Below, piece by piece: positions 10,509-22,500 of a DNA stretch of 64,000 bases. Where the stretch lies: the NCBI GenBank assembly GCA_902728285.1, contig CACVBU010000567.1, positions 1 through 64,000 of the forward strand. The letters run 5' to 3'. Numbering within the stretch: position 1 is the first letter of the stretch; the number at the start of each line of letters is the position of its first letter. The position numbers and the translations under genes are program-made. The notes under the pieces were generated by a model. It did no database searches. It worked only from the letters and a program-made list of their open reading frames with translations, and had not been told where the DNA came from. The DNA comes from Clytia hemisphaerica. Taxonomy: Eukaryota; Cnidaria; Hydrozoa; Leptothecata; Clytiidae.

Positions 10509-13500
10509 ATGGACAATGAGCCAATGAAAAAGAAGAAAAAAGGCAGCAAAAATAGAAAGAAAGGATGGCGAAAAAATGTAGATGTGGAGGATGTCGAACA
10601 GCACCTAGAAGATGCCAGAAGAGATGAAAGAACAGGGTACAAATTGATAATGTTTATAAAGGATAACATTGAATATGGCTATAATACAAATTTAGTTGTT
10701 TTACATGCAGATCATTACAAAAATGATATTGGTTGATCTTTAGAAAAAAATAATTTGAGGCTTGGTTGGATTTCCTCAGTGTATAAAGCTCAAACTTTGA
10801 ATTGAATTACATTTGCATAAAGCTTTTCAGGGGATATTGATTTCAGAGCTTTAAACTTGAAAATAGCTTTGTTATCTTGCTACTTTGCCAATACTATTTT
10901 GCAAAATAACTGTTTCCTTTATATCATACATAACCTTTTAAAATTGGGGTTAGTGTACTTTACGATGCACGATCCAACGATTCGCGATTCGCGATGCGCA
11001 TAAATTATGCATAAATTTTCATTATTTACGGATAAACCAATCAAGCTCATTCTCGGAAATTCACTCGAATTCGAGTTGAGGCGAGTTGAGGAATAAATAT
11101 TCGAGTTGTTCGAATCGAACTTTCGCACGTGCAGGAGAATGTCAACTGTTGTAGGGTCAGTTTGAAAGAATCAGGCAAATTGAAGAAATGGATCGTATAG
11201 AAGAGCTGAATTTCTTATTTTCTCTGCTCGACAGTGAAAAGGTAAGTCTCATTTGCTTCAACTATTTCTCACTCTAATAACATAACAAAAATGGTACCCA
11301 AAGCTTTGCTGTTTACAGCTGGGGAATCATGGTTGTTAACCCTATTATTATCAGGCTTTTTCGGATTTTGTATTCTCACTCATTCTGGTGTTTTCCACCA
11401 GCCTTGCATAACTTTTGATCTAGAAAAGGTATGGACTTGAAATTTGGCACAAATGTTCTCTATCATAAAAGAAGTTCATAGAAAAAAATTTGGGTTGATG
11501 ACGTCATCTTAAAGGTGATGACGTCATCACAAAGTTTCACAATTATCGCTGACCAATGAAAAAGTACTGTTCAATAAAATAGCAATCAAAGTTGAACGAA
11601 TGGAGATTTTTCAATTCTGTTTTAAATTTCTAAAAGCCAAAAATAATATCTTTAACATATTTGCCGGTGTTTACCATACTAATAAAATTAAGATTTAAAA
11701 TCCATGCAGAAAATGAGTAAATTTTTTCAAAAAATAATGACGTCATTTTTGATGACGTCAGCAGTTTTTGAAATTTTTTTAAATAATTTTTAAAATTTAT
11801 CATTAATACCTATAACCTGTCAAAATTTGAAGTCAGTTGGATGGCTAGATCAAAAGTTATGCTAAATTTAAGATTTTGGGATTTTACAGGGTTTTAGCTG
11901 GATTTTATGATATGCCTGCACAAAAAAGTCATAAAACCTGATCTGGTTGGTGTATAATTGTAAAATTTGGTATACATGCTGCTAATAGGATTATATTAAA
12001 AGTCAAAAACTTTCAGAGTGTTAAAAAAAATTTTCAGTGAGCTATTAGCAAAAGAGTGCCAGCCTGGTGGAAAACACACCCCCCCCCCTGATAAAAATAG
12101 GGTTAAGCGTTAAGAAGATGTATTAATCTACAACTTGTAAGTAGCTGTAAAAACTCTGTTCTGCTGTTTGCAGTACAAGACGTCCTCCCCATACATAGTA
12201 TTAATATCCAGGCCCTCCTTTTTCATGAGATCACAATGCCATTTTTATTTGATGTTTACCCCAGCTCTTTTTACTATCAATTTCTATGGTTATGCCAGTC
12301 TGGAAATGATGAGAAGTCCACACCGAATTGTTATTTGTTTAAATTGCAGCCAACGCCAAAAAAGTTCCACTCGTGGAACAGCAAGTGGATGTGGGCCTAC
12401 AGGGCTTACACTTCTGCTCCTTACCTTACGCCGATACGCCAAAAGGAATTTTACAGCCTCACGTCAAATATATTTGGTGGACTGTGCATCATTTCCAGAC
12501 TGGTGGTTATTCCAGACCCTCCAACTCAATACAATTGATAGGTTTTTCCAATCGATGGATTGGATATCGATTGGTTCCGATAATCGATAGACAATCGATA
12601 TTAAGGATTTTGAGGGAGGCTTGATTACCTATTGATTGATCGATTGGTCATTGATTGGCTTGTTAATGATCGATTGATTATCGATTGACTCTTTAAATGA
12701 GCGATTACACTGTAGAACAGATTACCAATCGTTCGCCAATCGATGATAATTATCAATCGATGATCAATCGATCAACAATCGATAGGTTGACCAATCGATA
12801 ATCAGGATTTTAAAGAAGGCTCGATTACCTATCGACCAGACTCGATCATTCGAACTAATCGAACTGATTTTCTAATCCAACTAATCGAACTTAATCGAAC
12901 CTAATCGAACGATTAAAGTTGGATTAGTCGAACTAATCGAACTTTCAGATTTTCTCCAAAATTGTGAGTGTTCGATTAAGTTCTATTAGTCCGATTAGAT
13001 TTGACTATGTTCGACTAGTTTGATTCAGATTAAGTTTGATTAGTTAGAATTAATGGAAGGACCTATCAAACTAATCCAACTAGTCGAACTTAATCGAACT
13101 AATCGCCAGACGACTTATCGAACTAATCGAACTCAAATTTTACCAAAAATTGTGAGTGTTCGATTAGGTTTGATTGGCTCGACTAATCGAACTCTAATCG
13201 TTCGATTAGGTTCGATCAAGTTCGATTAGTTCGATTAGAAAATCAGTTCGATTACAAGTTCGAATGATCGAGTCTGTCTGGTATCGATTATCAGAAGCAA
13301 TCGATATCCAATCCATCGATAGGTTATCGATTGGAAAAAGTTATCGATTGTATCGAGTGGGAGAGTCTGGGTAAATGGGGGTGGACGACACTGAATTTCA
13401 GAGGTTGAAATGATTTTGTAAATCTGGAATTTCCAAGACATTTTCTTAAAAATGAAGGGAAAACGCGTAATTTTCCAAGGCATTTTCTTAAAAATGAGAT

Positions 13501-16500
13501 AAAATGATGGAATTTCCAATACCTGTTAAAAAAATCAATCAATCAGTCAATTTCCAAGTATATATATTTTGAATTTCACATCGAAGTTCTGAGGCTTTAT
13601 TTTTTACAAAAAACCGTGTCGTCCACAGGGGGTAAACAGAAAATTTCTGGAATAGCTCAATCAGGATTAATTACCTAGGCTCAATTACGTACCTATCAAT
13701 TGATTGATGGTCATTGATTGGCTTGTAAATGATCGATTGATTTTTGATTAAGACTCTTAAATGATCAATTGGTTATCGGTTACTGCAGTACAGACTAACA
13801 ATCAATAGCCATTCGATGATGATATCTATGATATATCTATACCTATGTAAGATCAGACGTGATTAATCCATGGTGGCCAGCGACCCTTGAATTCCTTGAA
13901 ACCCTTGAAATACCCTTGATTTTTTTCCTGCCCTTGAAAATTTCCTTGAAACCCTTGAAAAATCAATATTATCTTAGGGACCCTTGAAGTGCAAGATTTA
14001 TACCCTTGAAATCCTTGAAATTTCAAATTTTCAGGCCATTTTCAGCCATAGAAATACAAAATTTTTCTCCACTGCGTGGGATATAAACATCAGTGAATCA
14101 AATGAGAAAACTTCTTTTGGAACCCTGAGATTCAAGGGTTATTCCACGTTTATTCTTTAGGAGACTTCTTCTTCTTCATTCTTTTGGAGTTTGCCCTTGA
14201 ACCTGTTAAGTGCGACTTGAATAAAATTAGATCGGCAGGTCTGGGTGATAAGATGGGTGGTTGTGAAATTGATTCTATCGTCTGAATTGTGTGCATTTTC
14301 AGCCAATCCAAAGCACTGAAAATCAAAAATTTTCTCCGTCGGGCCCAACTATAGTGGGCCCTCCTTTACCACAACTATAAGGAAAGTATCTGCTTGAAGA
14401 ATGCCTTTGAGATTATGTTGAAATCAAGGGCAAGGGATTGAGGAGACTGATTTGTTAGCTAGAAAGATTTCAAGGTCTTTGTGATTTTGTTAAAGAAAAC
14501 GTTTTAGGGGTAATTTGTGCATTTTAAGGGGGTTGAAAATTCAGCACTGGCCAATCAAAAATTCAAGCTTTCTCCTAATGTCGACAGATTTCCTTGAAAT
14601 CTTTAAAAACTAGCAAAGATCAACCACAAAACTCTAGAAACCCTTGAAAATCTGGGGTGGAAATCCCTTGAAACCCTTGAAAATTAGTCAAAAATGACCC
14701 TTGAAACCCTTGAATTTGTTGAAAAAAAGTGGTGGCCACCATGTAATCGAATAATTCAATTACCGAAGTCATCAAATTTAAAATTGAAGCTAATCAAAGC
14801 AATTATTTTTCAATTAATCGAACTCATCGAGGAGTAATCGAAGCTAATTGAGATCTGAAAAAGTTCGATAGATTTATAAACTTTAATTACCATTGATCTT
14901 CTTTGATTACCTTTGATTAATTTGATCGAAGTTATCAAAACTATTCAAACCTCAATCGAAACTAATCGAAGACTAATCGAATTCATTTAAACTATCGAAC
15001 TAATTTGAGTTTATAACATTTATTTTTAAAAAAGGGTGACCCACCCCCTATTTTGGTATCAATACCAACCGAGGATAACTCTTTTTTCTAAAAAATAGGG
15101 GGACCCACCCCCACCAATACCAACTTGACTTTTCAAAATTTTAAAGGAAAAAAAGACACCACCACCCGGCTATGGGTCTGGTACGGTTTGTGTAATTTAC
15201 GATGTGCGATCCAACGATTCACGATGCACGATGCACGATCCATGCATGATTTATGTCGATTTATGTTAATTATTTTAATTATGCACAAATAAGTTTTCAT
15301 AATGCTAGCTACAAACATCATATAACAATAACGAAAAAAAAATTAAAAAAAGAAGTGGAAATAATTTATCATAATCAGAAAGATTATAATAACTTATATC
15401 TTCTGTGTAGAAAAAACAAAAATTGATAGCGAGAGTTTGTTTTTAAAATGAAAGAAAAAGCCTTGACGTCATAGAAAAGTTTTGGCGCGAAAAATTTATT
15501 AAAAGAAAACTCATTTTTGTACGTTTATTATTTTTTAAGAACAGTGAATAAGGTAAATAAGGAATCATTGGCTACATTACTTTTGGCATGTTCTTATAAA
15601 AGCCTTTTACCAACAGAATGGCAACTGGTGTTTTTATCTATTTGATTTTTTCTCTGTTTGATGATCAAGTTAATTCATTTTATTTGATCTTTCTCAAAAA
15701 AGGTGAGTTTATACACGCGCTAAACGTCTTCCCCTAATTTACCACAACATTGTAAATTTTTGTTTATAACCCTGTCTCAATCCAATGCATTTGGTTGGTT
15801 TAATCGGAGAAACGTTTTTTTTTTAAGAAAGAAAGCAAAAAGGTTACAAGATATTCAATTCAAAGCATGGGCATGTTTTGATTTGATTTGATTGTCGAGG
15901 TTAAAATTTATACACGCATACTTTACATTGATTCTCCAGGAATACAAAAGAAGGAATTAAAACATGTGATTACTAAAACCTATAAATGCATAATTAGAAT
16001 AATTAACATAATATATGCATGGATCGTGCATCGCGCATCGTGAATCGTTGGATCGTGCATCGTAAATTACACAAACCGGGTCTGGTATCTGGATGTTGAC
16101 CCCCCCTGATTTATCTTGATGTAAGAATTTTAAGAAAATTATATTCTATTGGAAAAACTTTGACCTTTTTTGTCAAATTTTATTTTTGGGTGGCAAGCGC
16201 CCTCTGCACCCTATGTGGGAAAATTTGCAGCATTATTGTGTGCTACTTCAATAGAAATGTTAGCGTACCAATTTGAACAAACTCATAAGGGGGAAGGAAA
16301 ATTTTCTGGGGGGAACCAACCTGGAGGAAACTACAGATAAGATTTGAAAGCCAGTTATTTACCATCTAGAATTGCGAAGGTAGTGTATACAATTTCACTA
16401 CAATTTCACTGGAAATTGATTTCATTAGCATAAAAAGCTTTCATTTTTCCCTTGTACAGGAAAGGGTATGCGATGTTTGTTAGGTTTTTTAGGCTCTTAT

Positions 16501-19500
16501 ATTATGCAAATAAATGCATAGGAATAGAAATGGATCAAAAATGGTCCAGTAAGGCTAAAAAATATAGCCTAGAAGTCTGTCAACCCCTCTCAAATGAAAA
16601 TATTCGATTAAATTGAAGAGATAGTTCAAAATCGACTTGTTCGTCCGAACTTTAAATCGTGGAAAATGTTAAAATAACCGGAATTCTCAATATATTTTGT
16701 GAGAGATTGTAGTTTTACACTTTCTTCCCCCACGTCATACTCTTAGGTGCCAAATAAATGGGGGGTTGGAATAAACGAGAGTTTGGAAAATTTTTAACAA
16801 GCGCGGGTCCTTCATTTGGCACCTAAGAGTCAGTGCTGAAGAATATTCATATTTAGCAAAAGTCTGAGCTATTGGATGGATTTGGTTTTTTTGGCATGAA
16901 AGAGTCAATTTTCGCAGTGCAGTAGCAGAAAGCTGGGAGTTAAGGGGAGGTGTGATAATCAGACTTTATTAAACAGGGTTTTTCAGCCTTATGACCCCAG
17001 GAATTAAATGTTGATGTAGTAAAGATAGAATAAATCTTTTTTTGGAATTGGAAAGGCAATTAACCCAAGTCCATTTTTGTTTTACTTTCAGTATCACCGT
17101 ATGCCTTATGGCCCATTGGTTCATTACATTACACCAGAGCTTGATGACAAATTGGACCTTAGCCATTTGCGTGAAGCTTTTGCAGTTGACAATCATCAGG
17201 ATAGTATCACACTACAGGCTCAAGCAAGAGACTACCATATTGATCAACCACTTATTGTAGTAAATGAGTTTGATGACATAATTTATGAACAGTGCAAAGA
17301 AATTTTGGATGGTATTACTGGTGATACCCCAGCATGTCTAGTTAATGTTTTCCTGGATGAAGGAAAGAAATCTGTAAGTATTTTTTAATTCTTAGATAAA
17401 AGTAAACAGGGTTTTGAAACCACAATTTTTGGGCAACATAATTACCACTTTTGCAGAACAAGTTGATTTTAGAGATATTTAGTCGCTAATTTCATAAGTC
17501 ATTATCATTTTCAATGAAAATCAGTATTTAGCTTCTTCTATGTGCAAAGTCATTTAGTCGTTAGTTGTTTAGTTCTCTTTTATGTCTTTTCCAATTACTT
17601 GTAGAATAAATAAATTATTCTTCTTTTTCCTGGTAGTTGTTCAATAAAGCAAAGTATCCATGCAGAAGTCAAACGGAGGAGTCAAGTAATGCCCCTGATG
17701 GTTTTGAAACTACGCAAAATGACGACATTGTAAGTTGGAGGTGTATATTATATAGAAGTAGAAAATATTGGTTTTGCTGTCCTCTAAGCAAAACTACTTG
17801 AAACTTGCTGACCCAATTAAAAATCAATGTTTGTTCCAAGAGGCAATATCATACTGAAAAATTCCTGGATCAATAAAGCTTTTTTCACATGTACGTAAAA
17901 TTTTACTTAAAGTCTTAGGAAACCCCTTTCGTAGAGGAGCTTACGAAGAGTTTTGCTCCTCCGGACCATGCTGATGGCCGCTGTTCACATGTACGTTTGG
18001 TTACTTTGTGAAGGCATGTTTTCATTCGTAAAGCCCTCTAAAAATGACGTCATCGAAACATTCGATTCAGTTTTCGAATCTTTTCACGTTCGAAATGTAT
18101 CATTCAGTTAGGAACATTTTGCGAGTTCCTGTACGTGGCAGCAATCAAAAAAATCAAAGCGACACTCATAAAAAAATTATGTTCGTGTCATTTTTATTAT
18201 TTTTTTGCGTAGACAATACAGCAAATATATTAAATATTAGCAAACTTTGCCTTTAATGGGCTGTAAAATTATTTTGCAACGGTAGATTTTTTTCCAACTA
18301 TCAACAATTGTGGAACAATCCTATTTAAACAAAATTGACCAGCGGATTTTTATCTTTTCTTCTTCTTCATCTTCAATAAAGCACTCATACTCGACTGAAA
18401 TTAAGCACATAAGTTATTCTTATAAGTATTGATGTTCACGGAAAGCCTGTTTGCTGCGCGCTGCGATGGAGTGCATGACGTAACTCGCGCGGCAAATAAC
18501 TCTCCTTCTGTTGGATGGCAGTATGGGCGTTTTTGGCGTCACCACCCTCGAAACAGCGGGCGCCTTTATTTTCCTGCGATTCTGTCCGCCATTTTAAATG
18601 CAGTAAACACAATAGATTCAAAAGGGCGTGCTGAACGTGGAAAATCTTTGGTTTTGATCTCCTGTTTGGAAAGTTGCAATGTTTTCGATCGGAAAGGATA
18701 AGAAACTTATGTTTACAAGTGTCATTTAATTTTTGCTGGATGAGAGCTTGGCAGGACTCTGGATGGTGATCTTAACTGTCATTTGAACGTTTTTTACTTC
18801 TTTTTTTCTTCTTTTTTACGTAAGCCGCTTACGAAAAATTGCTTGTGATCGAAAATTTTTAAACCTAAGCAAATTTTTCATTAGCCCTTGCATAGATTTT
18901 TGAGCCTTACGTGAATGCTTAAGTGGAGTTTTTTCTCGTTACATGTACGAAGAATTTTCGTAACGTAAGAGAATGAATGAACACCAATTTTTTGTAAGGT
19001 CTTAAGTAAAATTTTACGTGCATGTGAAAACACCTTAAAAAAGAAATTTTCCAACCCAGTCAAGCAGTTGATTCATAACACTGCGACAGGTATCTGTCAT
19101 TTTGGAAAATTATTTTAGTAATTATATTAGTGCTCAAAAAGGGGTAAGCCACCCCATAAAACAGGTAATTTGTGGGGATTCTTCTAGATATATATAAGAT
19201 TTCACTGTCCAGATATTGTTTTTGTATTTAGCAAAAATTTCAAATTTGTTACGAATTTTTCAAAAAAGGTTTTTTGGTTCCTACACCACTTTTGTCATAG
19301 TTCACATAGTAACAGCATGACCCCCCGACCATGCCACTGACCGATCCAACTCAGCCACTGACCAACTAAACCCAAATTTAAAAAGTTATACCTCAAAATT
19401 TAAGTTGGACTGGACTGTCCTCTTTCCGATAAAAGTATTTGTTTTGTTTTTGTGAATGTTATATTACTCAAATTTTCTTTTTTTTTACAGGAGTCTTCCG

Positions 19501-22500
19501 AACCCTGTGATTTCTTTATGGACTCTTCAGTGTCGAATAACGGGATCTCATTGTCAAACACAGAAGGTGCCAACTTATTGCCAGATCCTGAAATTAATGA
19601 GGACATTGTTGTTGATAAGGTATATCAAAATACATTATTTTTTGTTTTTGTATAAAGCACAAGTTTCAACTTTTAAAATAATAAGAAAAAGATTTCTCTC
19701 TGGTACTTAGTAATTGGGGGGTCTAGAATAAGCATTTTCATTAGACTTTTCCTGATATTTCGCTGTTACACAAAAACATTCTTTATAACAATGCCCACCA
19801 TGAACCATGGTTCAATTGTCAATAAAACTGACTTTCTAAGCCAGAACTCTCTAAAAATCATTACATTTTTTTTCATGAACGCTGATGCAAAATTCCAAAA
19901 TACCAAAATTGTGACGAAGCCTGATTTTCAAAAAAACATTTTTTTACGGCCGAAAATGCCGGAAATCACCGTTTCTGCAGATTTTCATTGGATATTTTTC
20001 TTTATTATTACGTTGTTTTTTCACTCAAAAATGTTTTAAATAACAATATCAACCACCTTTCATGGTTCAATTGTTAATAAAACTGATTTTTGCAGCCGAA
20101 ACTTTCTAAAAATCACGGAAAATGACCCTTTTTAAAGAGATTTTCATTTGACTGTTTCCCCCGCTGTTTCCTTATATATTCTGGTTTTTTTTCGGTCCCT
20201 GTATGTTTCTTATTTTACTTTTCATTTCCATTCTATATACATCATAAGCAATGTGCTTGTTGAATATTGAATAAATTTTTCTCTTTTTTTTGTACTAGGA
20301 GTCTTCCAAACCTTGCGATTTCTATATGGGCCTTCCAGTGTTGAATAATGGGATTTCGCTGTCAAACGAGGAGATCACCAGCTTGTTGTTGAACCCTGAA
20401 ATTAATGGAGAATTGATCTGTGATAAGGTATAGAAATACGTGATTTATGTTTTAGGGGGTTTTATGATTTTATCATGATTTGAAATTATCATTAGGGAAG
20501 GGTTATCAATCAGGATTTTTGAACTTTTAGGGGGTCAAGCCATTAAGGGGGTTACGATTTCATACAGAGAGGGTTTTGATGTAACTTTTTAGTAACCCCT
20601 AGAATAGTTTTGCCTATCTTCGTAGTTTTTTATGAATTTATTTAAAACCATAATACTGTCATTGCAATTGCTCTTCCCTGAACAATCTACTCTCAGGTGC
20701 CCAATGAGTAGGGGGTTGAAACATTTTATCAAATTTCAATTCATGATATGCACCATTGCAATGTCTTCCGTTCCACCCAATAGCTGATTGGTTGAAAGTG
20801 ACGTATTGACTGCTTTTACGTCACTTCCAACCAATCAGCTATTGGGTGGAACGGAAGACATTGCAGTGGTGCATATCATGAATAAACGGAGGGGACCTAG
20901 TTGCCAGGCAGGGACTTGAAAATTGGGGATCTGGAAAACTCCGAGTTACGATGAATTGACATTTTATGACGTCATTTTCGTACAATTTTGACGTCATTGT
21001 GAAAATTTTAACTAGGTTGTTTTTCGAGCCTTTACGTTTTCGAGTTATTTGACATTTTTAACTCAGTTTCCACGATGACGTCCGGGGGTTGGAAAAAGTC
21101 GAAAAATTAACAAACGGGGGCCGTTTATTAGGCACCTGAGAGTGTCTAAACTGGATAAAATTTTCACCGTGGTCGCATGAGTTTTCTTCAGGGGTTACTA
21201 AAACCTTTGCAAATTTTGTAGCTAAGGGGGATTATAATTTTTTTATAGGGGTTTCGAACCCTTCACCTATATCAAGAAAATTTTAAGCAAGTCAGCCCAA
21301 TCCAATTCAGTATTGGGCATCTATTCGCTAGCTTCTCATTTTTTGCAGAAAGACAGATGACTAGGTTTTCTAAAAGATAATTCTCTATGTATTAAATACT
21401 GTCTAATTGTTTTATTTATAGGTTCCAACAAAATGTCAACGAAACATGAGCTTTATCGTCAATTTGAATGCCCTCAAAATGCAGTCCGATATTAGCGCAG
21501 ACGACAATGGCTCGTACATGAATGGTTACAGTCGACCAACATCTGTTACATTTAATGGCGACTCTTACATTATCTCCAAATATAACGGCACTTCGAACTC
21601 CTGCAAAACCTTTCATCGGAAAATCATAAGATTGCGAAAGGATGGTGGCGAAAATTACTTTCAATACTGCCTTTTGCAATACAATTTTGACGGGGAAGAA
21701 AGGAGCTTTACCGTGGCGTCTCACGGAAACGCCAAGAAAGCAGGCTCTTACAAACAGACACAAAGCAGTGTAAGAAATATGGTGAAGACGACCGGAAAGT
21801 CGAACAAGCCTTCAGAGACGATGAGGAAGGTAAATAAAGAACTGGGCGGCACACTAAAAGCCACATCATCTGGCTCCTTACCAAGGAACAATTGTCAGGT
21901 CCGCAATCTAAACAGAGCAAACAAAGGAGAAACATCTAAAAAGGACACTCTTGCTATGATGATGGAAGAGTGCAAGAAAACAATGAAATCTAGTAGATAC
22001 TTTATCCGCCGTGTCGAAGGGGCCCCTGAACCAATGTGTATTATCGGATCTGAAGCAGCATTTCAGGATTTAGACAGATATTGTTGTAAAATGCCTCAAG
22101 GGTTAAATTCAGTGTTAACAGTCGATCCGACATTCAATTTTGGTGATTTTTTTTTCACTCCGATAACATACCAAAATCTAGCAGTGTTGAGGAAGTCTAC
22201 AAACAAACCGAAGATTGATATGGGTCCAGCACTTATACACTACCGGAAGATGTTTTCTTCATATCATTACTTCTCATCGAGCCTCGTCGGAATTCACCCT
22301 GAATTAAGCGAGTTGAAATGTTTTGGAACGGACGGAGAAGCAACACTTCAATCAGCATTCTCGAAAACGTTCCCGTTCTCTGACCAGCTAAGGTGTTTTA
22401 TCCACTCCAAGAGAAACGTTGAAGAAAAGCTTAAAGAACTTGCACTTCCGATGACATCCAAACAGACCATCATCCACGACATTTTTGGCAAAGTAGAAGG

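Noticed and set aside
21416-21935. Minus-strand frames of 75-115 codons opposite the transposase exon
   Set aside because: The plus-strand frame here is continuous with the DDE core and spliced neighbours; the antisense frames have no domain.
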